DNA from: Ptiloglossa arizonensis
Lineage: Eukaryota > Arthropoda > Insecta > Hymenoptera > Colletidae
Direction of reading: 5' to 3'
Assembly: GCF_051014685.1 (NCBI RefSeq)
Contig: NC_135059.1
Location: forward strand, 6,200,001 to 6,264,000
DNA length: 64,000 bases
Shown here: positions 24,461 through 35,945 of the stretch, in pieces
How positions within the stretch are numbered: the stretch's first letter is position 1
Layout: each line of letters starts with the position of its first letter
Notes under the pieces: generated by a model
What the model was told of the DNA's origin: nothing
Databases searched by the model: none
What the model saw: only the letters and a program-made list of their open reading frames with translations
Program-made: the position numbers and the translations under genes

Positions 24461-27009
24461 ACACGAGATACCTAACGTCTGGTATCAAAGAAACGTGAAA
24501 AAGAATAGTAAAAGTGAAATGAAAACTAAAGTGTGTACCCATAGTGGTAGAAAATAAGGGACTCGGAATATTGCCAATCGAGAAGCTCGAACAAGAAATA
24601 GAGTGAGAAAAATGGAGACCAGGAAATTTGAAAGTAATACGAGAACAAGTGAGTTGAAATAATGAAAATCGAATTTCTCGAAAATAATAAAGAACAGCTC
24701 GAGAAATTAGAAAATAGAAGACGAATTTTTTCCATTCGCCATATTTCGAGTAGTAGAAGTTCAATGGGAACAGACACGAACCTTTCCGTGAAAGCACACA
24801 ACGAAACGAGACTACGAAATTGCCATTGGCCGGTGCACGGAGGTACCAATCTTTTCGCGAAGATAATACAGCACCGTAACGCATCGGGCACGTAAAAATA
24901 CCCCGTGCACCATCACCATCATTGGTGAAAACCATCCGTGACCAGATCTCCGAACGTAACGCGAAAATAGACCTTGCAGCAACGTATCGTCGTTCGAAGG
25001 CAATATTTCTCCCATTGTTCGCTGTCCAATCGAGTTTCTTCTACTATTCGCTTCAGAATCCAAGATACGGAGCGTTTCGCGTTAGTACACTCGATTTATT
25101 AAGTATACAATCGCTATAATTGTAGAATCGGTGAAACTCTATTCCCGCGTTTTGTATTTCCTGGAACGTTAAAACTCGAACCTTTCCACCGTTCGAGCAG
25201 TTAAATTACAGTCGATAATAAAATCAAACGGCTCGACAATGATTGTTGTAATTCGGTTTCCTGTTACTTGTAAAATAGTAACCGTTTTATTCGTATACGT
25301 TTCAACCTCTGGTAGGAGACTGAATATTCAGCAGCGATTGAGGTCGCATTGTTAAGTTCCACCTGACTATGTTCACGCACAGTGCATCAAAATTGCGCAT
25401 AGTTGAATACGTGGCCTTAAGAAATGACCCGATACAATATAGAACTGTTTCGCTAATTGACACGAGTCTTATATATATATCTCCAAAGTGTATGCACATT
25501 TCTCTCAGTCTCTCTCGCTCTGAATGCCTTTCCCTCTCGATGTCTCTCGCCGGTCTCCGTTGTTTCTCGATCTCGTTCAACGACGAGACAACACCTTCGA
25601 ATTTCCAAACACGCGCCGAGAGTTCCGTTCGAGTAACGAGCGTTTCGCGAGGAATTCGAGCTGCCTCGCGCCCCGACGCGAGTAAACGATCTCTTCGATA
25701 AATCGCGTACCAGTCTCATTTCCCCGAAATCCAATTTCTTTCTTCCTCGGATAATTACGTCCGAGTTCAATCGCTCGGCGTCGTTTTCTTCGATATGTAG
25801 GAAGTCGATCCTTCGGGGACCTATTAAAAGAAATAGGCTCTGATTATACTCGGTTCGAGCATATGGGTGCAGCTGCGGCCGCGAGATCGTCGACGAGTTA
25901 AAGGGCCACACCGAGGACAATCCTCTTTCGTGGATGCACTTACAAAGAACGAGGAGCTCTCATTATCCACCCCGGGAATACGGATTACACGAAGCTGCAC
26001 GTGAGAAAGATTACAGTGTAATCTTGTAGGAGATATATCAGTATCGTAATTCCCTCTCGGAAGAAATATAATATAAGAAAGTAGCTGCGCAACAAGCGCT
26101 CCGGGGAACCGTCCACCTTCGTTCGGAGTTTCTTCACGTACGATTTGACGTCGATTCGTAAACTTCGCGGCACGGCCAATTTTCTTTTACCCTAAAGGTT
26201 TCAATTGGGGCGACTTGTCGTTAGTTTCGCGAAATTGCGCGTCGAGCGCCAAACGCGAGCGGTGTTATTACCGTCGGTGGGGTTCCACATCGAGTTGTGA
26301 AATATTTTGGTGGTCATTTGCAATTCAAAAGCGTCGAGCCACCGATTGCACGTCTTCCGTGAATTTTCAAGCGCGGACGATAACGTTATTGAAACCGTGA
26401 ACGATACTCTGCGTGCACTTCTTGCGTTAAAGTGGCGTCGTGCTTCGAAGAACGTTGTTAAACTCTTGAATAAACTGCTTCCCGTATCGGTATGGATGGA
26501 AAATTGTGAAATAACGTGGTTCGATCGATCGTTTATCAATCGGGTGAGAACGTTCCCGGGTTACGTCGTCGATGAATCGAATTATAAATATTTATTCAGA
26601 ATTTCGGCAATCACTTTCATCTTGCAACATTTTAAAGAACTTACGAATCCTTCGAAAGATCGAACAGTGCCGACTTTTTCCACGTATGAAAATCATATCA
26701 CTTTCATCTTACTGCGAGCAAGGCAGGTGAAATGTGTCAATGATGAATGCAAATGAGAGACCGACTTTCTAGATAGTAGGTTGATAAAGATATCATTTTA
26801 TTCTAACAAAAATGAAACTAAAAGGCTCGAAATAACCGATTTTACTTTTCGTAAAAAGCCACGAGACATACTCGTAATGATTTATATACGGTATTTTATT
26901 GTTCTTTACGCAGAGATATGTTTTTAAAATTATTACTCACAAATTAAAAAGCCTAGTAGCCCTTTTTCTCGTAATACGTACTACGTAATACTTATACGTT
27001 ATACGTTAT
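24461..27009. other. Non-coding stretch
   Basis: No gene recognised. A short pyrimidine (TC) run lies around 25499-25540. Small frames on both strands show no domain. Confidence 0.5.
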
Positions 27010-27412
27010 ACCTTCATCGTTACTTCTGCTGGTCTCTCTTCAGCTATGTAAAAAATGGAAACTTCAGGAAGAAGTAAGAGAATGAAGTTGGCACCGCGTA
27101 TTACTTCACAAATACTCAAAATTCATCGTTACTTCTGTTAGTCGTGTTACTTCTCTCTTGAGCAACATAGAAAATAGAATAGAAACTTCAGCGAGAAGTA
27201 AAAAAACAAAGTTGCCATCGCGCGTTACTTCTCTCCGTGTTACTTCACACATACTCAAAATTCGTCGTTACTTCTGTTAGTCGTGTTACTTCTCTCTTGA
27301 GCAACATAGAAAATAGAATAGATAGTTCAGCGAGTAGTGAAATAACGAAGTTGCGATCGCGCGTTACATCTCTCGGCGTTACTTGGCACATGGTTAAGAT
27401 TCATCGTTCCCT
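27010..27412 (+). repeat. ~109-139-bp tandem repeat, three to four copies
   Basis: 'catcgttacttctg' or close variants recur at 27015, 27124, 27263 and 27402, giving spacings of 109, 139 and 139. Each copy also carries 'agaaaatagaatag', 'cttcagcgagaagta' and 'gcgttacttc'. The word GTTACTTC recurs several times inside each unit. Confidence 0.85.
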
Positions 27413-28449
27413 CCGCGGTGAGTTTGCAGGCGCAGGTAACACGGGAATTACCACAAGGTAGGGAGGATCCTCGCGCGCGAAGATCTCGGTAGTGCGAAAG
27501 AGTTTCCACGTTTCGTTCGTGGAACGATAGGCGTCGAACGTACACAAGACGAGGGAGAACCGCGGGCTGCGGAGGAGAGCGCTATCGGCGGGGCACTATC
27601 ATCGATCCAGGCACGCTAATGACGGAGAATCTAGGTCTCGAACGATGCTTCGGAACACGTACGAAGAAAAAGGCATTCCACGGGTCTGCGTGGAAGCGAG
27701 CCACGGACTGGTCGATGCGCCAGGAAAGGTAATCGCTTCGCTCCGGGCGACGAAGGCATCCGCTCGGCGAGCGAGCAGCACGCTCCGCCACGCTTCGACA
27801 TCCCCCACCCGCACTTAAAGGCACGTTTACACGCCACGATCGTGACTACCGATTGTTCCGAGTACAATGAGTCGATTAATCATTTGCCACGGACATTGTC
27901 GAAAGAACGCTGCGGGGAACGCTCGCCGGGATTTTTCAACGTTTATTCTATTCACATTCGGATTTTTATAAACGCGCCATTAGCTATCGGTTCGAACGGC
28001 CGAGAACCACCTTCGCCGTTATATTTTGAAATACCGTTTACGTACGGGTCTTCCGAGTACAATTCGTTCGGGACACGGCTCTCGAGACTACAGAGCGTCG
28101 TAAAAGAAGCGTTACTCTTTCGTTTCCCGGCGTGGTTACGTCAATGATCGGATAGGAGTCGTGTAACACGGACCGTTTCGTTTTATCAGCGAAGATTCGA
28201 CGCCTCGATAACGCGTCATTCGGATGGAAACTTATCGTCGAAATCGATTATCCGTTTTCCAAATACAGAAACGGTTACGAGAAACGTTCGCTCGTAAAGA
28301 TTACGCTTTACGACTAGTTTTCGTATAATTGAACGTTTAGGTATACTTTCGGCCCGAAATTTACCCGAAATATTTTCGACTTTATACCGAACGATGAATT
28401 TCACGGGAAGATCGACGAGGCGAGAGAATTAAGAATCATCAACGAATCC
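27413..28449. other. Non-coding stretch
   Basis: CpG-rich, unique, no gene recognised. Confidence 0.5.
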
Positions 28450-29840
28450 CTGTGAACGTTTAACTCGGATACGTTGTGAAATTTTTATGTAACGCGTAAA
28501 AACTAAAGAATCGCTAATCGCGCGGTGAAACGCGCTCGAGATATCTGAAACGAGATAATTATATAAAATGTGTTCGATGTTTCTTATTAATTCCTTCGTT
28601 TCGAATACCGTTCGAACGTTTCGCGAGCATTGGAATTATGTTTACCGATGTTACGAAGCAAGAATATAACGGATTGCGTATATGTAACTCTATCGACGTT
28701 CGACCGGAAACGTTACGAGATTTTTATATAACGAATAAAAACGAGTCGCACGGTGAAACGCAATCGAGATATCTCGAACGAGATAATTGTACAAAATCCG
28801 TGTAATATTTCTCGTTAATTTCCTCATTTGGAACACGGTGCGACGAAAGGATGATCGTTCGCGAAGTGAAATAAGAATTTAATGATACGAGCAAGAAAAT
28901 ACCGAATTGACATTTGACCAGAAACGTTCCACGAGCAAAAACAGAGGAAATGCTAGTCACGCGTTGAAACGCACTCGAGGTATCCAAAACGAAATAATTC
29001 TACAAAATCTGTGTAATATTAATTTCTTCATTTGGTACCCGGCGCGTCTAAGAGATGATCGTTCGCGAAGTGAAATAAGAATTTAATAATACGAGCAAGA
29101 AAACACCGAATTGACATTTGACCAGAAACGTTCCACGAGTAAAAACAAAGGAACTGCTAGTCACACACTGAAATGCACTCGAGGCATCTGAAACGAAGGA
29201 ATATGTAATACTTCTTATTAATTTCCCCATTTGGAACACAGTGCGTCTGAAAGATTATCATTTGCTAAGAAAAATAAAAATTTAATTATACGAGTAAGAA
29301 AATACCGTGTCGACCAGAAACGTTGGAAGATTTTTATAACACGAGGACAAACAAAGAAACCTCTAGCCACACACTTAAGCACACTCGAAGCATCTGAAAC
29401 GAAATAATACGTAATATTTCTTATTAATTTCCCCATTTGGAACACAGTACGTTTAAAAGATTATCATTTGCTAAGAAAAATAAAAATTTAATTATACGAG
29501 TAAGAAAATACAGTGTCGATCAGAAACGTTGAAAGATTTTTATAACACGAGGACAAACAAAGAAACCTCTAGCCACACACCGAAGCACACTCGAAGCATC
29601 TGAAACGAAATAATACGTAATATTTCTTATTAATTTCCCCATTTGGAACACAGCACGTTTAAAAGATTATCATTTGCTAAGAAAAATAAAAATTTAATTA
29701 TACGAGTAAGAAAATACCGTGTCGACCAGAAACGTTGGAAGATTTTTATAAAACGAGGAAAAAGAATGAAACGCACTCAAGGTATCCGAATCTGAAACGA
29801 AATAACTCTACAAAATGCATAGAATATCTCTTATCCGTAT
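28450..29840 (+). repeat. ~206-bp satellite-like tandem array, six to seven copies
   Basis: The word 'ttaatttccccatttgg' or its variants occurs near 28587, 28815, 29019, 29218, 29424 and 29630, with a seventh partial unit after it. Spacing settles at 206 bp on the right, where neighbours are almost identical, and is looser (199-228) and more diverged on the left. This gradient fits an array that grows by unequal exchange at its right side. Units also carry 'gaccagaaacgttg', 'agatttttataacacgagg' and 'gcatctgaaacgaaataa'. Confidence 0.9.
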
Positions 29841-30613
29841 CGCGATCACAAAACGATCGAAAGTTCGAATTTGCGCGTAACACCGAAGCCTGGAAAAAGA
29901 ACGAATCCGAGTTATGTTACAATTCCATCGAATCGGGCAAACCGTGGAACGAAAATTCGCAAGATCGGAGGCTAATTCGACTGGACGAACTGCTGGTTCG
30001 AGCCAACCCGGTGCAACTTACCGTCCTACGATGCTCGCAGCCTCAGGGCGACCATTACCCTTGTGCTAATATACGGTCCCTTGATTTTAGTGCCGCTGCC
30101 ACTCGGAAACTTTACGGCCCTTCGTTTCCATTCGACTTTACGCGGCAACGTTACGGTTCGCGTCGTTGTCTTACCGGTTCGTTAGCGACAGATTCCACGT
30201 CGCTTCGCAGCCTCGTCGTGGCGAATTATCGTCTCGAGCGTAAAAATGACGACGATCCGGAGCCGCGAGAGCTTCTTATTTCCGTGAACGTAATGGATTC
30301 GGTCAGTAGTTGGTCCGCGAATGTCGAGTAATTGGACGTGTCTAATTGGCGGTGAATTCAATGCGCGCGTATTTGTGAGATTCGTCCGCGACGTTCCATA
30401 GCCCCCCTTTCGGTCCCGGGTACGAGTAAAAATTTAAATTCATACCTGACGTTCGACACACGTAGGACTCGCGCATGTTTTAGGACTTACGGGCTTATAT
30501 TTCTTCCATAAAAACGCGCAACGAACGCGTCGCGCCACGTGGAAATAATGTTCGCGTTTATTTCGTTCGGTTTTAAGGAAGCGGTGTTTAACGCTCGTTT
30601 CTTTTTTCTGTTC
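29841..30613. other. Non-coding stretch after the satellite
   Basis: A 198-codon open frame (29735-30331, +) starts inside the satellite and continues here. Because it begins in repeat DNA and shows no domain, I treat it as chance. Confidence 0.45.
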
Positions 30614-30636
30614 TTTTTTTTTTTTTTTTTTTTTTT
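30614..30636. repeat. Poly-T tract (23)
   Basis: Uninterrupted T run. There is no adjacent retroelement sequence that would make it a retroposon tail. Confidence 0.9.
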
Positions 30637-31029
30637 CGTTACGTGGAAATCGAGCACGCTGTACCGTAAACAACGAAGATTAGAGAACACTTCGATGGAG
30701 GTACGGTGGAAATTTATTGCGTCGGGAACGGAAACGGAGCGAGATGACAGGATAGAATACGTTTGTATGTAATCTACTTTTTTTATACGCGAACCCTACG
30801 ATCGTCGCAATTTATCGCGTTCAATTCGTATAGACGGAATCACAATCGAGGTTGATTTCAATTTACATCGAACACAGAATATCTATTTCGAAGGAGGACT
30901 ATTTTACAATTTTGCCAGTAAAACCCTTGATTGAATAAGGATTTGGTCTTTGATATTTTGGTTGAATAAAGAGTTTTTATTAGGTGAAAACGGTAATCGG
31001 AAATACATAATCTATGGCAAATATACGTT
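30637..31029. other. Non-coding stretch
   Basis: AT-rich, nothing recognised. Confidence 0.5.
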
Positions 31030-31440
31030 CTGTATCAAAAAACGATTGGTTATTAATGATTCGACGATTACGAATAATGGGCAGTAAAGTCAGTGATTAA
31101 TGATTACAATTATCGTGTAAAGGACTAGCTATCGTGATTAATAAATGATACAAATAATAAAAGCGTATGCCGTCAACGGATAATATTAACTCGTTAACCA
31201 TTAATCACGAAACGATTACACGTTTGACTATGATCGAATCGATAAATTAATAATAAGAAAGCTCGTGAAAGGTAGTGAAACTCGAGGCTCGAAGTAACCT
31301 TTCGTTCAATGATTATAAATTACCGACTTGTGCAGTTTTAAATTCCCGATTAATCACACGAACGATTAATCGATCGATAATTACGATTATCGCGATTACG
31401 TTTATTGATAAATTACGAATAGTGATCGCGAAGTGATCAA
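31030..31440. promoter_or_regulatory. Dense cluster of ATTA/TAAT words
   Basis: The words GATTAAT, AATGATTA, TAATTACGATTA and CGATTAATC occur many times in about 400 bases, often paired with CGAT. TAATTA/ATTA is the core recognised by homeodomain proteins. The cluster could be a homeodomain-responsive element, or only a degenerate short tandem repeat of 'gattaatcgat'. There is no further evidence for function. Confidence 0.3.
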
Positions 31441-31882
31441 TTTCTGTCCAACTGTGAAGTGGCTGTGCTGCGATTGGCTCGGGTCAGTGACCTCGGTTGA
31501 AATTAGGAGAGAGATGGCTACTCGGTCTCTGTCGTATAAGACGAATTATATTTAAATAAATGTTGTAATTATTTTAAAGAATAGTACGCTTACTGTATAC
31601 AACTTCTACTATACAACGTGCGACAAGTACAGGATCCATTCGAAAGAATTTTAATTTGCGCATAAAATAAAAACATAGAAAATATACCCGCAGAAATGAG
31701 TGCAAACGACGAAATAAGTTTCGAGTGGAAATGTTACAATTTTAGAAAGAAACAACCGAATCTCAGTAATCTCGAAGAGACAGAATATTCAAATTTAAAC
31801 AATATATTCGCGCAGCTGGTTAAACACCTTTAGAAGTCGATCGATCGACCTATGAAACTTTCATCGACCGTGAACAATCAAG
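31441..31882. other. Non-coding stretch with promoter-like words
   Basis: 'gcgattggctc' (CCAAT-type, inverted) near 31470 is followed by 'gtcgtataagacg' about 60 bases on. These could be promoter parts, but no transcript or frame is seen downstream. Confidence 0.3.
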
Positions 31883-32019
31883 TATCGGGTTGTTCGGAAA
31901 GTGATTTCTTTTTCTTGGTAAAAATGAAACACGATTTTCCTAGAGTGTATAAACGTTTGATTAAATTCAATATTCTCAATTTTGGAAAACGAAATCACTT
32001 TCTAAACAACCCAATGGTA
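31883..32019. mobile_element. Mariner MITE copy 2
   Basis: Ends read GGGTTGTTCGGAAAGTGATT and, inverted, AATCACTTTCTAAACAACCC, matching at 18 of 20 positions. TA lies outside the ends. The interior shares 'aaaatgaaacacgatttt' and 'agagtgtataaacg' with the other copies. It has no coding capacity and is the best-preserved pair of ends among the three. Confidence 0.85.
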
Positions 32020-32779
32020 TATAAATCGATACTCGTTCTTTCTTTTCAAATATTGAATTTCTCGTTGAAACATTGCTCACTCGTTACGAAACACCCTGTA
32101 CAACTCGTGGAGAGTTTTCCTCTCGGGAACGAGATCCGAGCGTCGATCCTTCGTAGCCTACAGCCAGCCTCGCACGCTGACCTATCTGTCACGATTTTTC
32201 CCCGTTTCGCGTGCAAATTGCCCTGAAAATTGCCAGCACTGTCTCGCTCCCCCCACCACCAGCGGCGCATGATGCCCCGTTGGCGCACGTGTGGGAGAAC
32301 CTGGGGCCAGAACGTGCGTGTCCGGGCTCCGCCGGGGCGACCCGATCGTTACGACTTCACGCTGACTTTTGCACGCACAAACTTGCAGTGCCGCCACGAG
32401 CGTTCGTGCAAATGGAACGCGCTCGGGGAACGAGCGTTGGCCCGGTCGAGCGGGCAACCACTGCCTCGAGCCGATCCAGTCAAATTGCGTAGGCAGATTA
32501 CTCGAGTTGTTACCCTGACCATTACTCGACCGGGGAACACTCGGAGCGATCGACCGGTCGGAAATCGAGCAGCGACCGCGACCGCCTTCGTGCGATTTCG
32601 TCTAACTTATTCTTTGTCAGGGGACGCGGGAATTAACCTTAAGGAGAGGTTCCGCTCCACAGCTTTCGAAGACACGATTCGTTCGTTTTTCGATCTTTAA
32701 CGGAGCTCAAGTGTGTCTTGTTGTTGGTTAGGGGGCGTGGGATAACCACCTTACTTTAACCGTAAGGAAATTTTCCGAT
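32020..32779. other. Non-coding stretch, GC-rich in the middle
   Basis: ACACCCTGTA at 32091-32100 resembles a Tc1/mariner end. A 156-codon frame at 32230-32700 (+) lies in CpG-rich DNA with competing frames on both strands and no recognised domain. Confidence 0.45.
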
Positions 32780-33082
32780 CCAGGAGTTTAGAAAATATAC
32801 AAATAAATGAGTAAATATTCTCTAGGTATGTAACTACGAAAGTAAGGAAAAATAGAAAATTTAAAATTTGAAATCCCCGAAAGTAAATGAACCTTTGAAG
32901 AGAGAATGTTGGACGCATTGTAAGACCAAAGATTATAAATAAATATGCAAATAAATAAGTAAATATTCTCCAGGTATATACCTGCGAAAGAAAAAATACA
33001 AAAAACTCGATAATTTGGATGTTGCAGAATAGAAGTGTACCCCCAAGAGGGAAGAGGAAGTTGGACGCATTGTAACACCGTC
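32780..33082 (+). repeat. ~150-bp tandem duplication
   Basis: 'caaataaatgagtaaatatt' at about 32800 recurs at about 32948, and 'gttggacgcattgtaa' at 32908 recurs at 33060. The pair gives overlapping repetitive frames on the minus strand that should not be read as protein. Confidence 0.85.
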
Positions 33083-33790
33083 GTGAATCGATCGGAAGAC
33101 GGATAAAAAAAACTCGTCGCCCTCCGGTGGAATTCCATCGTTGAGTCGTGACTCCGTTTGTCCGCCGGTTGCACGAGCGATTTTCGGTAAATCTCCCGGA
33201 AACGTAGCGAGCGGTGTCTCGGGTACGCGAGAGACTATCACGGGCCTCTCGACAGGTGGTCGAAACGTTAGCCTCGACACTTCTGCGGTTCGATCGTGGC
33301 CGCGCACGCAGGGGGGCACCGGTGAAATTTTTATCCATTGTCATCTTCGCGATACGGTGTTCCTCGGGAGGAACTCGTGGCGGTCGAGAGCGCGCTGACG
33401 CTGGGCACGCGCCTCACGCTGAGACGTAACGGTACCTGCCCTTGTTCCAGGATCTTAACCCGGGCCTAACGGCCGAGGCTGCGACCAAAAAAGACCCGAG
33501 AGACTTTTTTCACATTTGCTTGTAACGCATGCGCAGGTGTCGCGAACGCGGTTAAAATTCCGCGGAAACGGCGACGCTCGTTTTTTATTCGGTGAACTTG
33601 TCAGCTGTCGTATGTAAATGTTAGCCTCGTTTTTGGAACCGCGGGGCTACAGGTTTTTCGGCGCGAAGTACTCGCGTCGATTGTGAGCCTGTCGTGAGAA
33701 ACGGCTACGTATTCGATGCAACGGACGTTGCTTGGGAGATTTCGGCAACGGTGGAGGAACGGGGATACGGGAAATACCGTTTGGTAGCTT
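33083..33790. other. GC-rich non-coding stretch
   Basis: CpG-rich unique DNA, no gene recognised. Confidence 0.5.
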
Positions 33791-33990
33791 GTATCGGTAA
33801 TTGACCGTCAAAATTGATACGTTAACGCGGTTATTAAATATTTGGGCGAGGGGAGAGTTTTACAAATGTACAAAGTACGCGAGGTTAAACGTATCGGTAA
33901 TCGACGATCAAAATTGGTACTTCAACACGGATATTGACAATTTTGGTAACAGAGGAACAGATCCATGGGAAATTAAGCGGAGTGTAGCAA
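33791..33990 (+). repeat. 100-bp tandem duplication
   Basis: 'gtatcggtaattgaccgtca' at 33791 recurs at 33891 with few changes, followed in both by 'aaaattg' and 'aacacgg' or 'aacgcgg' plus 'atatt' or 'ttatt'. Similarity fades after about 60 bases. Confidence 0.7.
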
Positions 33991-34674
33991 AATTGGGAGA
34001 AGGTGTGCGACACTTTTGGATACGATGTACATCCAATCAGGTTTTCTCTCGTTTCGAAACTAGAGTGGTAGATGAATCGATTGTAGAATTTTTTTTGTCG
34101 GACGAAGGAATTTTCTACAAAGAAAAGGTAGAAGTGCTTCGTGCTCTCTAAACGGTTTAAGGTAAATTATTTCGACAACGAAATTTGCAAGATCCTTCGC
34201 AAATTGTAACTTTCTCATCATTTCCGATATAATTTATCGTTACGATCGTAACAATTCGTGACTCCGCACGGGTGGTATTAATTTAACAAGAGAATTAAAT
34301 GTAAAAATATGTATCGTGCGGTCCGTATAAATTATAAATTATATTACGATTATGGATTTTTGTTTCGCGAGAAACGTTACTTGTATGTAAATAATATTAT
34401 GTCAGCGATGGCGATGTCGTTTCAAATTGCAGTGTACATTTTATAATTTGAGGCGTTAAGAACGTTCCACAGCGATTATATACAATTGGTTTCGAGTTTT
34501 TCCATCGGTATCGACTTTCTATTCGAATTAATTTTTATAAATGGAACGCAATTATCGCAACTACATTTATTTAACTGTGTCAATATCAGTTTACGTTCCT
34601 CTTGACATTTTTATTGGTCCTTTACGACTATTCAATTTGTTTCGTATGGATCGTTAAATGTTATTCGTTTGATC
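33991..34674. other. AT-rich non-coding stretch
   Basis: Nothing recognised. Confidence 0.55.
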
Positions 34675-35312
34675 CAGTGATCCTCAAACTTACTCTTTCG
34701 ATGCCTTCGTTTCAACTCAACCCAAAGCTCGGCATACCTTTTACAATCAGTTCTTTACGATTTTACAAACAACTTGCTCTTTTCATCGACTCGTTGAAAC
34801 GCAAAAATGGAACGAGCAACTGATCGATAAATCTACTTACAATTTTCATTCGGTACCATTCGAAACAAGAAACGTCACGTTGCTTCAAATATCGTTCAAA
34901 GGAAAAAACACTTTGCGCAACAATTCAATGCACGTTCCTCAATTACACGGTGACACTCCTTCGCATTTTAATTATTCTACGTAAATCGATGTACAATGAA
35001 ATTCGCTTACTCGACAAAAAAGAAACTGAGAAATAAAATTGTCTCGATCGTTATTCTTTCGATAATATAAATAGAAAAGAAACTCGTCAGGAGAAATCAT
35101 TTAAACTTCCTCTCCCATCGAATAGATAAACGTTCAGTTTCATTTCGAACAAAAATATCTCGGATAAGAAACCGTGGTATTGTTTCAAGTACATCGCGCG
35201 TTGTTTCGATCTTGTAAACGATCGATTGTACTCGATCGTTAAAACGGATGGAAGTTATATTCTTCGTGACATTAACAACCGTTGAAAATCGACAAGGATT
35301 TGGGAACCCCTG
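34675..35312. mobile_element. Possible non-autonomous hAT-like element
   Basis: Left end CAGTGATCCTCAAA and inverted right end CAGGGGTTCCCAAA resemble the CAGTGGTTCCCAAA ends seen in many hAT elements. However the 8-base flanks (34667-34674 and 35313-35320) do not match, so no target-site duplication supports it, and the interior has no transposase. This may be a coincidence. Confidence 0.25.
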
Positions 35313-35774
35313 GCTAAACATCGAAGATGAGTTTCGCACGACGAGAGCTTTCAGACGTACGGTGGTCGAGGAGGAATCCAGGAGGAACGCCTCTTCGTAA
35401 TAGATTGTCATCCGCAGGTGGATGTAGCGATATCTTTCAGAGTTGGTAAAAAGGAGCGCGTCGTTGAAACGATAGGGCGAGGTTCTCGACGAGCTTCAAG
35501 TGATCTCGGGCGGGCCCCGAGTAAATTGGGGCACGCGTGTAAACTTCAAAGCGGGAAAGGGTGGAGTGAATCGTGTGCGGTAGACTGGATACGAGAAATA
35601 TTTGATATAAGCGAGAGCAGAGATTTATTCGAATAATAGATGACACGCAAGAACTTTGCATAGCTATTTATTCGCAAGGTGTACTCGACATTTTCCATCC
35701 CTTCAACGCGAAATACAATTTAATCGTAACGTTTAGCCCGCGAATAACCTAAATTGCTCGCTCGAAATTTTTAC
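35313..35774. other. Non-coding stretch
   Basis: Nothing recognised. Confidence 0.5.
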
Positions 35775-35945
35775 CTGGATAAGAAATTAGTAACGCGAAG
35801 TATAAGTATTTCGTCCAGATAAGAAATTAGTGACACAAAGTATAAGTACTTTGTCCAGATAAGAAATTAGTGACAGAAAGTATAAGTATTTTCTCCAGAT
35901 AAGAAATTGGTAACACAAAGTACAAGTATTTTATCTGGATAACGT
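35775..35945 (+). repeat. Exact 40-bp tandem repeat, four copies
   Basis: 'gataagaaattagtgacac' followed by 'aaagtataagtattttgtcca' variants starts at 35778, 35818, 35858 and 35898, and a fifth start at 35938 is broken off. The spacing is exactly 40 each time although the copies differ by substitutions, so no indels have been fixed. Confidence 0.92.

Noticed and set aside
29735..30331. 198-codon open frame
   Set aside because: Starts inside the 206-bp satellite and shows no domain.
32230..32700. 156-codon frame with a Cys/His-containing stretch (CRHERSCKW)
   Set aside because: One Cys-His cluster without zinc-finger spacing, in GC-rich DNA with competing frames.
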